64,000 nucleotides of DNA from Palsa-506 sp963836355 (GTDB taxonomy: Bacteria; Actinomycetota; Actinomycetes; Streptosporangiales; Streptosporangiaceae), in NCBI GenBank assembly GCA_963836355.1, contig CAWIJO010000002.1, positions 124,001-188,000 on the forward strand, read 5' to 3'. How positions within the stretch are numbered: the stretch's first letter is position 1; the number at the start of each line of letters is the position of its first letter. Shown piece after piece: positions 42,794 through 51,154 of the stretch. The notes under the pieces were generated by a model, which ran no database searches, was not told where the DNA came from, and was given only the letters and a program-made list of their open reading frames with translations. The position numbers and the translations under genes are program-made.

Positions 42794-43579
42794 TCAGACC
42801 CGTGCGGTGTCCTTGCTCATCCGCCACGCGGCCCCGGCTACGAACAGCCCGAACCACACGACCGCGTTGACGAGGGCGTACCACGGGAGCTGGTGCGTGA
42901 GGGGTGCGCGGGCAATCTCGGAGACGCCGTACATCGGGGTCCAGTAGGCGATGTGCCGCACCTCCGCGCTGTACTGGTCGAGCGGGATGAAGACACCGCC
43001 GAGGAACGACAGCAGCGCCAGACCCGGGCCCAGGATCTGCATGGCGTTCTCGCCCGGTACGACGTAGCCGACGAAGACACCCAGCGCTGCGAACGTCAGG
43101 GTGCAGAAGACGGTCACGACGGCGCTGAGGATCCAGACGTGCGTCGGCATCTCGGCCTTGCCCTGGAGGAGGCCGACGGTGTTGACCGCCGCGATCGCGA
43201 GGCTGCCCATGACCAGGGCGACCAGCGCCTTGATCAGGATGTAGACGATCGGGTTCAACGGGGTCAGCCGTAGCTGCCGCGACCAGCCGAGCGAGCGCTC
43301 GAGGGCGACCATCGAGCCGCCCGCCGCGGCGGTGAGCGCAGCGCCGTACAGGGCCATCGAGACCAGGATGTACGCCGCGACGTTGCCCGAGCCGGACCTG
43401 TCCTGCCAGCCCTTCTGCCCGCCGAAGCTGAGGAGCAGGGCGGCCGGGAGGATCAGCGTGAAGATGATGGTGCGGCGGTTGCGCAGCATCCGCTTCAGCT
43501 CGATGCCGAGGACCGTGAGGTTGAAGCCGCCCAGGGGCGGCACCCGCCGCAGGCTCAGGTCGATGGTCTGCGTGGTCAT
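42794..43579 (-). CDS. ABC-2 type transporter permease
   Basis: A 261-residue membrane protein with six TM segments: about residues 38-55, 68-92, 108-135, 147-170, 178-198 and 233-252. The N terminus LTVLGIELKRMLRNRRTIIF and C-terminal YWTPMYGVSEIARAPL fit the ABC-2/DrrB-like permease type. ATG 43579 overlaps the stop of the ATPase gene (ATGA), so the two are co-translated. Together they form a DrrAB-like exporter of an unknown lipophilic compound or drug. Confidence 0.88.
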   Translation of the reverse strand: MTTQTIDLSLRRVPPLGGFNLTVLGIELKRMLRNRRTIIFTLILPAALLLSFGGQKGWQDRSGSGNVAAYILVSMALYGAALTAAAGGSMVALERSLGWSRQLRLTPLNPIVYILIKALVALVMGSLAIAAVNTVGLLQGKAEMPTHVWILSAVVTVFCTLTFAALGVFVGYVVPGENAMQILGPGLALLSFLGGVFIPLDQYSAEVRHIAYWTPMYGVSEIARAPLTHQLPWYALVNAVVWFGLFVAGAAWRMSKDTARV

Positions 43580-44526
43580 GCCTGTGCTCCTTCTACGTCG
43601 TCGTCGCCCACGGTCAGGCTGAGGAACGCGTCCTCGAGCCCGCGGGCGGTGATCTCCAGGTCGCGGGCCGTGGTCTCGTTCAGCAGGTAGCGCGCCACCG
43701 CGTCGGTGTCCTTGGCGTGGAGGTAGACCGCATCGCCGCGGATGTCGACGCTCTCGACGCCCGGGAGGGCGGACAGCTCCTGTGCGTCGGGGTTGTCGAT
43801 GGTGGCTCGGACGGTCCGGCCGGCGGCGAGCGCCTTGATCTGGCTGCCGGTGCCGTCGGCGACGATCCTGCCCTGGCTGATCAGCACGATCCGGTCGGCG
43901 TACTGGTCGGCCTCCTCGAGGTAGTGCGTCGCGAAGAGGACCGTACGGCCCTTCTCGGCGTCCGCGCGGATCGCGGACCAGAACGCACGCCGGCCCTCGA
44001 CGTCCATGCCGGTGGTCGGCTCGTCGAGGAGCAGGAGGGCGGGGTCGGGCAACAGCGCCATCGCGAAGCGCAGGCGCTGCTGCTCACCCCCCGAGCACTT
44101 GCCGACCTTGCGGTCGGCGATGGACGCGATGCCCGCGGTGCGAAGGACCTCGTCGACCGGAGCCGTGTCGGCGAACAGGCTGGCGGTGTAGGCCACGGTC
44201 TCGCGGACGGACAGGTCCTTGAGGAGGCCTCCGGTCTGCATCACCGCCGAGACCAGCCCCCGCGCGATGGCCTCGCGGGGGTGGAGCCCGAGTACCTCCA
44301 CCGTGCCGGTGGTCGGCTGGGAGAGACCGAGGACCATGTCGATGGTCGTGGTCTTCCCGGCACCGTTCGGGCCGAGGAAGGCGACGATCTCACCGGGCTC
44401 GAGGGACAGGTCGATCCCGCGTACGGCGTGGACCTGACCGAAGTCCTTCGTGACCTCGGAGAGCTGGACAGCGGGTACCGACCCGGCCGAGGTGCCGTGG
44501 GTTCCCCAGATGTGGGTCTGGGTCAT
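43576..44526 (-). CDS. ABC exporter ATPase (DrrA/CcmA-like)
   Basis: A 316-residue protein from ATG 44526. Walker A is FLGPNGAGKTTTIDMVLGLS (residues about 48-67), the Q loop AVMQTGGLLKDLSVRETVAY, signature GKCSGGEQQRLRFAMALLPD, Walker B LLLLDEPTTGMDVEGRRAFW and switch His in FATHYLEEADQYADRIV. The C-terminal domain (AGRTVRATIDNPDAQELSAL onward to DLEITARGLEDAFLSL) is characteristic of ABC-2 exporters. The gene is first in its operon, followed by the permease. No regulator is adjacent on the same strand. Confidence 0.92.
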   Translation of the reverse strand: MTQTHIWGTHGTSAGSVPAVQLSEVTKDFGQVHAVRGIDLSLEPGEIVAFLGPNGAGKTTTIDMVLGLSQPTTGTVEVLGLHPREAIARGLVSAVMQTGGLLKDLSVRETVAYTASLFADTAPVDEVLRTAGIASIADRKVGKCSGGEQQRLRFAMALLPDPALLLLDEPTTGMDVEGRRAFWSAIRADAEKGRTVLFATHYLEEADQYADRIVLISQGRIVADGTGSQIKALAAGRTVRATIDNPDAQELSALPGVESVDIRGDAVYLHAKDTDAVARYLLNETTARDLEITARGLEDAFLSLTVGDDDVEGAQA

Positions 44527-44579
44527 GTGCCTCATCCTGACGCGCGAGAGCCGCCCGAGCTTCATACACCGGTCACGGA

Positions 44580-44740
44580 TTGACATCGAAGACGATCGTC
44601 GCGGTCAACAAGGACCCCGAGGCCCCGATCTTCGAGCTCGTCGACTTCGGTATGGTGGGCGACATCCACACGGCCTGGAGCGGAGATCCGAACGATGCGG
44701 GCGGGAGGATGGTGATCTCGTCCCGGCTCCCCTCCTGAAG
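44580..44740 (+). pseudogene. etfA: etfA C-terminal remnant
   Basis: The plus strand reads TSKTIVAVNKDPEAPIFELV followed by DFGMVGDIHTAWSG before drifting into unrelated residues and stopping at 44738. SKTIVAVNKDPEAPIFELVDFGVVGD is the near-invariant FAD-binding end of the electron-transfer flavoprotein alpha subunit. Only about 27 residues survive, with no start or upstream part. Confidence 0.7.
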
Positions 44741-44835
44741 TGACACCCAGGTAGCGTTGAGGCGAGGGACACGTCCGGTCGGGAATTCCGCCGCGTCGGC
44801 GACGCCGGCTCCGGCGTTTGCCTGATGAATGGTGC

Positions 44836-45873
44836 TCACCGGATCGTGTTCCCGTCGTCTTCAAGGGTCCGTACCGCGATCCCTGCCTGTGCGAGCGGTT
44901 CGACGAGCCGTCCCAGGGTGAGGACCTGCTCCGGGTACCAGGCACCAGGCTTCGCAGCCTCGCCGCCGTCGTAACCGAGCAGCGCATCGGCGAAGACCAC
45001 GCTGGTGTCGGCCGCCATCCGGAAGTCCCCGGTGCCCACGACAAGCCGCGTCTCGAGTCGCCGTCCTGCGGTGAGCACTGCGACGTGATGGGCGACCGGT
45101 TCCCTGCTCGCATCGGCGATCATGCTGGGCGGGCGCGAGCGAAGCGCGGCTCGTGGCAGCAGCGCGATCAGGTGGGCCCGGTTCAGCGCCAGCATGAGTT
45201 CTTGCACTGAGCGCTCAGTCAGGCAGATGTAGGGGCTCACGGTGACGGCGTCGGCCACTGGTCCGAGCCAGCCGCCGTCGTGCTCTGCGAAGCCGAACAC
45301 CTGGCGTGTGCCGAAGGGCGGTGCCAGCCGCACCGTGGAGACCCGGTGGTGGCGGAGCCCGGTCAGTCCGCGATGGGCGAAGTCGGCGGCTGCTTTGCCG
45401 CCACTGCCCTTGGTCGTCACGGTGAAGACCAGCTCGACCTCGTCTGCGTCCGGGTACTCCTCGAGCAGGGCCGCGGCCACCAGGTTCGTGACCCCTGGGG
45501 CGATGCCGGCGTTCATCACGACGGTCCCGTTCGTCGCGCCCCCGCCGCGCAGGGCCTCCAGAGCCTCGGCCGGCTCCGCCGACAGGTTCAACATCACGCC
45601 GCCGTGCTCCAGCACGTGCCGTTCGGCGGCCAGGGTCGGGTCCGGGACCGTGCTGACGACCAGGTCCACACCCTCGAGCGCGGCCGGCAGGGTCGAGGCG
45701 GCGGCCAAATCGACGTACCGGAAGCTTTGCGACGCGGCCGGCGTGCGGCCCGCTTCGTGGACGGTCCATCCGCGCCGCCGGAAGGCATCGGCGACGAGGG
45801 TGCCCAGGGCGCCCCGGGCGCCGATGACGAGGACGGTCTGCGTGGTCTTGGAGGAGTTGTTCAACACGGTCAC
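44836..45873 (-). CDS. saccharopine dehydrogenase-like NAD(P)-binding protein
   Basis: A 345-residue protein from GTG 45873, inside the stop of the upstream membrane gene (GTGA). The Rossmann motif QTVLVIGARGALGTLVADAF lies at about residues 10-28, then FRYVDLAAASTLPAALEGVD, LVVSTVPDPTLAAERHVLEH and MNAGIAPGVTNLVAAALLEE, all typical of the saccharopine dehydrogenase NADP-binding family. Members oxidise or reduce amino-acid-like or lipid substrates. Co-translation with the polytopic protein suggests a joint role, probably in lipid or membrane modification. The gene is intact. Confidence 0.8.
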   Translation of the reverse strand: MTVLNNSSKTTQTVLVIGARGALGTLVADAFRRRGWTVHEAGRTPAASQSFRYVDLAAASTLPAALEGVDLVVSTVPDPTLAAERHVLEHGGVMLNLSAEPAEALEALRGGGATNGTVVMNAGIAPGVTNLVAAALLEEYPDADEVELVFTVTTKGSGGKAAADFAHRGLTGLRHHRVSTVRLAPPFGTRQVFGFAEHDGGWLGPVADAVTVSPYICLTERSVQELMLALNRAHLIALLPRAALRSRPPSMIADASREPVAHHVAVLTAGRRLETRLVVGTGDFRMAADTSVVFADALLGYDGGEAAKPGAWYPEQVLTLGRLVEPLAQAGIAVRTLEDDGNTIR

Positions 45874-46916
45874 CTGATTCCGAAGATCTTGACGAACATG
45901 GGGGTATCGATCAGCGTGTGGGGCGCGATCGCGTGGTAGGCCCATACGTGCGCCCACGCGTTGCCGGTGCGCAGCGTGATGAAGGTCTTGAACATCCCGG
46001 GCGCTGTGTAGAACAGCAGCACGTAGAGCGCGGACAGCACGGCGTCGGTGGGTGAGGCCAGGTTGGTCCAGCCGTCCAGGAAGTGCAGCGACGCGTAGGT
46101 CAGCCCGCCCAGGATCACCGTGGCCGGGAACGAACCGGTGAGCCGCAGGTAGCGCGGGGTGAGGATGCAGTAGACGAACACCATCGTCGGCAGCACCGTG
46201 CCGGCGAACGAGATCGCGAAGGTCAGCGGCGCACCGAGCAGGAGCTGTCTGGAGTCGAGGTGAAGCACGGCCGGGTCGAGGAGCAGCTGCACCGCCGACT
46301 CCAGGACCAGCACGACCAGGATGACCTTGAGATCGGCGCGCCGGTTCGACGAGCGCAGGCTCAGCTGTTGTGTGTTGTACCGGCGTCGGAAGAAGAGGAA
46401 GGGTGCCACCGCATACGCCAGGACGTTGTACGCCGCCCAGGCGAGCGCTTCGTGGGGGACCACGGCCTGACCGGTGCGGATGATCATCCCGTCGAGGTGG
46501 AACCCGAACGCGTGCCATCCGAAGGCGTGCGCGACAAGATAGCCGCCCACCATGGCGAGCACTCCGTAGGCCAGCACGACTGCGGTCTCCCTGGCCGCCA
46601 GTCCTCGCTCGGGTGCTCGCGCCGCTACATCGGGCACCGGACGCCGCCGGGTGAGAAGGTGTACGACGCCCATCAGTGCAAAGACCTCGAAGAACATCGC
46701 GTTGGTCTGCAGCACCGCTCCCGCGGTCGGCGGGTTGGCGAGCTTCGAGGCGTGAAACGGCAGGTGCCGACCTGCCAGGGCGACCAGAGCCACATTCGTC
46801 CCGACCCAGGCCACCAGCGCGATCTGCACACCGGGCCGCCCCAGCAGGCCGCATAGCGGAATCCTCCTGGCAGGCGCGCGCGTCTGTGCTTCCAGTCGTG
46901 GTTCAAGTTGTGTCAT
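45870..46916 (-). CDS. polytopic membrane protein, unknown function
   Basis: A 348-residue protein with eight or nine hydrophobic segments, including VQIALVAWVGTNVALVALAG, TNAMFFEVFALMGVVHLLTR, ETAVVLAYGVLAMVGGYLVA and LEGLTYASLHF-like LGGLTYASLHFLDGW. No CPBP-type glutamate pair or other catalytic motif is clear. It is divergent from the TetR gene (76 bases apart) and coupled to the dehydrogenase-like gene by GTGA overlap, so it is likely the first gene of a TetR-regulated two-gene operon. I do not recognise the family. Confidence 0.75.
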   Translation of the reverse strand: MTQLEPRLEAQTRAPARRIPLCGLLGRPGVQIALVAWVGTNVALVALAGRHLPFHASKLANPPTAGAVLQTNAMFFEVFALMGVVHLLTRRRPVPDVAARAPERGLAARETAVVLAYGVLAMVGGYLVAHAFGWHAFGFHLDGMIIRTGQAVVPHEALAWAAYNVLAYAVAPFLFFRRRYNTQQLSLRSSNRRADLKVILVVLVLESAVQLLLDPAVLHLDSRQLLLGAPLTFAISFAGTVLPTMVFVYCILTPRYLRLTGSFPATVILGGLTYASLHFLDGWTNLASPTDAVLSALYVLLFYTAPGMFKTFITLRTGNAWAHVWAYHAIAPHTLIDTPMFVKIFGIR

Positions 46917-46931
46917 ACTCGTACCTTACGA

Positions 46932-46944
46932 TCGTATGATACGA
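46932..46944. promoter_or_regulatory. TetR-type operator palindrome
   Basis: The spacer between the divergent membrane-protein and TetR genes holds the perfect palindrome TCGTATGATACGA. It lies 16 bases from the membrane-protein start, over the expected promoter, and is probably the TetR site controlling both genes. Confidence 0.7.
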
Positions 46945-46991
46945 CTGTCCAGTACGTTTGTATTAAAGGTTGGTAGGAAAGGTGGGGACCC

Positions 46992-47594
46992 ATGCCAGAG
47001 TCGCCGAAGGAACGTCTGCTCGATGCCCTGGTGTCCATCACCGCCGAGCGAGGCCTCGACAAGGTCAGCATTCGTGAGGTCGCCGCCGAAGCCGGTGTGT
47101 CGGTCGGGACCGTTCAGTACTACTGCCGCTCCAAGGACGAGATGCTCGAAATGGCCTTCCGGCACATCCTCAACAGGATGTCCGACCGCGCTGCGGCGAC
47201 TCCCCGCTCCGGCACCGTGACCCAGGTCCTGCGCCGCGCCCTGCACGAGTTCCTGCCACTCGACGACCTCCGCCGCCGCGAGTGCCGCGTCTACCTCGCC
47301 TTCGCAGCCCGCGCAGCCGTGACCCCGAGGCTCGCCGAGGTGCAACACGAGCTCCTCGGAGACATGCGGGGTCGATGTGCTGGTGTCTTCCAGGCGGCAA
47401 GGGACGCTGGCGAGGCGACCACGGATTTCGACCCGAAGGAGGCTGCGATCGTGACCACCGCACTCGTCGACGGAATGCTGCTACACATGCTCACCGACCC
47501 CACCGGCCTGCGAAGACAGCAAGCGATCCGGTTGCTCGACGTCCACCTACGGCGGTACCTCCACGTCGAGGAGACAGGCAGGACAACTCGATGA
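46992..47594 (+). CDS. TetR-family regulator
   Basis: A 200-residue repressor from ATG 46992. HTH: KERLLDALVSITAERGLDKV, SIREVAAEAGVSVGTVQYYC, RSKDEMLEMAFRHIL (residues about 5-57). The C-terminal ligand-binding domain is of the TetR_C_6/BetI-like type (ECRVYLAFAARAAVTPRLAE, AIVTTALVDGMLLHMLTDPT). It is divergent from the membrane protein, with a palindromic site between. The inducing ligand is unknown. Confidence 0.9.
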   Translation: MPESPKERLLDALVSITAERGLDKVSIREVAAEAGVSVGTVQYYCRSKDEMLEMAFRHILNRMSDRAAATPRSGTVTQVLRRALHEFLPLDDLRRRECRVYLAFAARAAVTPRLAEVQHELLGDMRGRCAGVFQAARDAGEATTDFDPKEAAIVTTALVDGMLLHMLTDPTGLRRQQAIRLLDVHLRRYLHVEETGRTTR

Positions 47595-47631
47595 CGGCTG
47601 AATGTCAGTAGAGCGGAAAGTCGGACCGGGT

Positions 47632-47654
47632 CGAACCCACAGGATTTGGGTTCG
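47632..47654. terminator. hairpin between convergent genes
   Basis: CGAACCCA and TGGGTTCG form an eight-bp stem with a seven-base loop, 38 bases after the TetR stop and upstream of the end of the convergent thiC remnant. No U run follows, so it is at best a bidirectional, Rho-assisted terminator. Confidence 0.4.
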
Positions 47655-47778
47655 GCCCTCCGGGATGTCCTGAGACATCACAGGCGAGCGGCCTGGGGAA
47701 ACGGACCAGCAGCAATGCCGGCACCGCGCCCCAGGCCGACTCCACCGTGAGTTCCGCAATCTCTGAGGCGAGGGCGGT

Positions 47779-48610
47779 CTATGGCTCGACGTAGACCGAG
47801 CCTCCGAGTTCGAGGAACTGCGCTGACTTCTGCTTCATCGCCACCTCGCGATCGAGTCGGGGATCCAGTTCGCCGCCGAAGCGGTCGCGTACGTCCTGGG
47901 AGATCTTCATCGAGCAGAACTTCGGGCCGCACATCGAGCAGAAGTGCGCGGTCTTGGCGCTCTCGGCGGGGAGGGTCTCGTCGTGGTAGGACTCCGCGGT
48001 CTGCGGGTCGAGCGCGAGGGCGAACTGGTCGCGCCAGCGGAACTCGAAGCGCGCCTTGCTCAGCGCGTCGTCCCAGGCCCGGGCGCCGGGGTGGCCCTTG
48101 GCGATGTCGGCGGAATGCGCGGCGAGCTTGTAGGTGACCACGCCAACCCGTACGTCGTCGCGGTTGGGCAGGCCGAGGTGCTCCTTGGGGATGACGTAGC
48201 AGAGCATCGCGGTGCCGTGCATCGCGATCGTGGCGGCGCCGATCGCGCCAGTGATGTGGTCGTAGCCGGGCGCGATGTCGGTCGCGAGCGGGCCGAGGGT
48301 GTAGAACGGTGCGCCGTGGCACCAGTCCTGTTGGAGCACCACGTTCTCCTCGACCAGGTTGAGCGGGACGTGTCCCGGCCCTTCGACCATCACCTGGACG
48401 TCGTGCTCCCAGGCGCGGGTCGTGAGCTCGGCCAGGGTCCGCAGCTCGGAGAACTGGGCCTCGTCGTTGGCGTCGGCGACCGAGCCGGGCCGGAGCCCGT
48501 CGCCGAGGCTGAAGGAGACGTCGTAGCGGGCGAAGATCTCGCAGAGCTCGTCGAAGTGGGTGTAGAGGAAGTTCTCCTCATGGTGGGCCAGGCACCACCC
48601 GGCCATACGC
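47779..48610 (-). pseudogene. thiC: thiC (phosphomethylpyrimidine synthase) C-terminal remnant
   Basis: About 277 residues match ThiC closely: WCLAHHEENFLYTHFDELCE, ARYDVSFSLGDGLRPGSVAD, VMVEGPGHVPLNLVEENVVL, LGPLATDIAPGYDHITGAIG, MLCYVIPKEHLGLPNRDDVR, and near the end the radical-SAM cluster motif CSMCGPKFCSM. The N-terminal half (substrate-binding part) is absent, the homology breaks off near 48610, and no start codon with ribosome site is present. ThiC converts AIR to HMP-P in thiamine synthesis; this copy cannot. Confidence 0.85.
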
Positions 48611-48882
48611 GTGTACCGGGCCCGCGCCGCCGAAGGCATGTGCGCCTTGATGGCAGCGGACCGTGCCGATCCGGTCCGGACGGGATCCCCCAGAGGCGAT
48701 AGACCCGTCGTCTCGCAACGTCCAAGCAGATCCGGACGTTCGGAGCGCGTCCCCCGACGGCCGGCGGGTGCCCGGTCAGGGATCCACCTCCGGCGCCGGA
48801 TGTGCGGGGAACAACTCCGCGGTTCCTGATGCGCGGCAGCGCAAGCGGCTGATGCTGCTGGACTGGGGATACGGTTCCGCGT

Positions 48883-49440
48883 GTGAGCGATGATCAACGT
48901 GTCAGTCGGGACTCACACGAGCCGGCCAAGTCGGACCCGCCCGGAGTTCAGCGCTGGGCTGACTACCTGGACTGGGTCCGCGAGGACATCATCAGGACGG
49001 TGACGTCCCTGCCCGAGAATGAGCAGCGCACCTCGCGCCTTCCGAGCGGGTGGACACTCATCGAGCTCCTGAGCCATGTCTTCCACATGGAGCAGCGGTG
49101 GTTCGTTTGGGGCTTCCTCGGCGAATCAGTGGACAGGCCATGGGGCGACTGGAGCGAAGCCGAGCCGTGGACTGACGATGACAGCGGTGAGGCGAGAGCG
49201 GGTGCTCGGTGGGTCGTGTCCGCGGGGATCACGGCCGAAGACATCGCGCTAGAACTTCGAGTCCTCGGTTCGCGAACGCGCGGTGTGCTCAAAGAGCATC
49301 GCATGGACACGGTCGGCACCCCGGGGGGTCGCTTCGGTGACAACCCGCCGACTCTCGAGTGGATCTGTTTCCACGTGTTGGCTGAGTACGCCAGGCATGC
49401 GGGTCAACTTGACGTCGCCGCCGAGATCGCTCGGGACTAG
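48883..49440 (+). CDS. DinB-like (DUF664-type) protein
   Basis: A 185-residue protein from GTG 48883. The four-helix pattern of DinB/MDMPI proteins is visible: DYLDWVREDIIRTVTSLPEN, TLIELLSHVFHMEQRWFVWG (with His ligand), SDDDSGEARAGARWVV region, and EWICFHVLAEYARHAGQLDV (H and H metal ligands). It resembles the DUF664 subgroup of actinobacterial mycothiol-dependent DinB proteins. Such enzymes use mycothiol and a metal for isomerisation or detoxification. Intact single gene, unrelated to the surrounding remnants. Confidence 0.8.
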   Translation: MSDDQRVSRDSHEPAKSDPPGVQRWADYLDWVREDIIRTVTSLPENEQRTSRLPSGWTLIELLSHVFHMEQRWFVWGFLGESVDRPWGDWSEAEPWTDDDSGEARAGARWVVSAGITAEDIALELRVLGSRTRGVLKEHRMDTVGTPGGRFGDNPPTLEWICFHVLAEYARHAGQLDVAAEIARD

Positions 49441-49608
49441 TCAAATCGATCATCGCCGCGTCTCGCACCGCGAGTGCTCGGACCGTTTCAGTCGGCGATG
49501 GTCGCACGGGAGCGCGCTCCCGTGCGGGATCCCGAACGGGACGTATCAACGAGGTGACCCGGGGGGCCCCTCTGCGCCGGAGCCTTGACCGTCATGTCGT
49601 GTCTGCCA

Positions 49609-49690
49609 CCAACATGGGCAGCGTGCAGATTCACGCTCAGACCGGGACGGGTGGAGATCGCCCGCCAACATTGAAAAGGGAGAGTGCAAG
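49609..49690 (+). repeat. about 80-bp imperfect direct repeat, copy 1
   Basis: Shares GTGCAGATTCACG-TCAGACC, CCCGCCAACATT and GGGAG-GTG with 58131-58210. It lies just before the MmpL remnant and is probably part of an IS481-type or related element end. Confidence 0.6.
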
Positions 49691-49766
49691 TGCGAGCACG
49701 GACATTGCGATCGATCACTTAGAGCCGCCCGCTGGGCATCCTCTCACCCGGTCGCACCACACGCCG

Positions 49767-50312
49767 GTCACGTTCCGCTCCGTGGCCCTGGCCCCCAAGG
49801 CCGTGCTCCTAAACCTCATCCCGCTCGGCGCGGCGTTCGGCTTCATCGTGCTCTTCTGGCAGGACGGTCACGGCTCGGGCTTCTTCTACGGCATCGACGC
49901 CACCCATGCGATCCGCAACTGGGCGCCGATCATCCTGTTCGCGCTCCTGTTCGGCATCTCGATGGACTACGAGGTCTTCGTCCTCTCCCGCATGCGCGAG
50001 GAGTACGACGCGCACGGCGACACCCGCCGCGCGATCGTGGTCTCGCTCGCTCGCCCGGACCGGGCGGCTGGTGACTCCGCGTCGCTCATCCTCGTCATCT
50101 CGTTCGCGTCACTCAGCGCCACCAAAGACATCGCCGTGCAGGTGCCCGCCACCGGCCTGGCCGTCGGTGTCGTCCTCGACGCGATCGTGGTGCGGACCTT
50201 CCTCGTGCCGGCCTTCGCGGCGCTCCTCGGCCGCTGGAACTGGTGGCTCCTACAACCGCTCATGCGCGTCCTGCGCGTCCGCGCCGTACCGCCACAGGGA
50301 TCAGCGACCTGA
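49767..50312 (+). pseudogene. MmpL-family transporter, C-terminal remnant
   Basis: The frame encodes VTFRSVALAPKAVLLNLIPL, RNWAPIILFALLFGISMDYE, VFVLSRMREEYDAHGDTRRA, and DAIVVRTFLVPAFAALLGRW. FGISMDYEVFVLSRMREEY is the MmpL/RND consensus of the last TM block. In the middle SLARPDRAAGDSASLI replaces the expected LARTGRLVTSAAL, as if two compensating indels had occurred. All 700 or so upstream residues are missing and no promoter or start fits. Export of lipids or siderophores is the family role; this copy is not functional. Confidence 0.8.
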
Positions 50313-50362
50313 CGAGTAGGCCCTCGACGTGCGCCGTACGACAGGTGGGTCGTCCCCGGGGC

Positions 50363-51154
50363 TCAGGCGTCCCTGAGGCGAAGCGCGGCCGCGCCGGCGC
50401 CAACGGCAGCTGCCGTGTGGGCCGCGAGCACCGCCATCCCCGGCCAGCCGGAAATTGGGAGGTCGGCGCAATCGCGCGTCGCCTGGATCGCCAGCCCGGC
50501 ATCCATCGGTGAGTACCGGCGCAGATGTTCCTGCCAGTCGGGGTCCGAGATGAGCGTCGCGAAGACGGGCGCGAGGAACAGCAAGGAGAGCACGAGCACG
50601 AGGGCGCCGCCGGTGTCGCGGACGAGCAGCGCAACGCCCGCGCTCAGCAGCGCGAGCAGCACGAGGTAGAGGATCGTGCCGACCGCGGCTCGCTGGGTCA
50701 GGCCGTCGGTCAGGAAGTGCTGCGGGTAGCCGGTCGCCGTCGTGAACCCTCGTCTGGGCAGGACCATCCGGGCTGTCAGCAGCGCACCGGTCACACCGAC
50801 CACGGCGCCGGTGAGGGACAGGGCTGCGACGACCGCGAGCTTCCCGACCAGGACCAGGGAGCGGCGGGGCACGGCCGCGAGCGTGGGCGTGATGGTGCGG
50901 TTGGCGTACTCCCCCGACACCAGGAGGACGCCCAGGAGGACGGCGCCGAGTTGTCCGAGACGGACGCCCGCCAGGCTGAGCTTCACGGTGTCGCGCAGGC
51001 ACGTGTCCGCGCACTCGTCGGCCCGCAGCGTTCCGGTGATCGCGAGGCTCACGCCGATCATCGAGACTGCGACGAGGGCGACCAGCCAGGCGGTGCTCCG
51101 GAGCGTCCGCGCCTTGGTCCATTCCGCGTGCAGCGACCGTTCGAGCGCTGTCAT
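50363..51154 (-). CDS. ABC transporter permease
   Basis: A 263-residue membrane protein from ATG 51154, overlapping the stop of the upstream permease (ATGA). It begins ERSLHAEWTKARTLRSTAWL, the typical E-W-x-K-x-R-T start of ABC-2 type permeases with six TMs. Helices are visible at LVALVAVSMIGVSLAITGTL, LGQLGAVLLGVLLVSGEYAN, VGKLAVVAALSLTGAVVGVT, LYLVLLALLSAGVALLVRDT, GALVLVLSLLFLAPVFATLI and MAVLAAHTAAAVGAGAAALR. Last gene of a three-gene operon (ATPase, permease, permease). Confidence 0.88.
   Translation of the reverse strand: MTALERSLHAEWTKARTLRSTAWLVALVAVSMIGVSLAITGTLRADECADTCLRDTVKLSLAGVRLGQLGAVLLGVLLVSGEYANRTITPTLAAVPRRSLVLVGKLAVVAALSLTGAVVGVTGALLTARMVLPRRGFTTATGYPQHFLTDGLTQRAAVGTILYLVLLALLSAGVALLVRDTGGALVLVLSLLFLAPVFATLISDPDWQEHLRRYSPMDAGLAIQATRDCADLPISGWPGMAVLAAHTAAAVGAGAAALRLRDA

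Noticed and set aside
44573..44839. 88-residue minus-strand frame
   Set aside because: It is antisense to the clear etfA tail and has no domain of its own.
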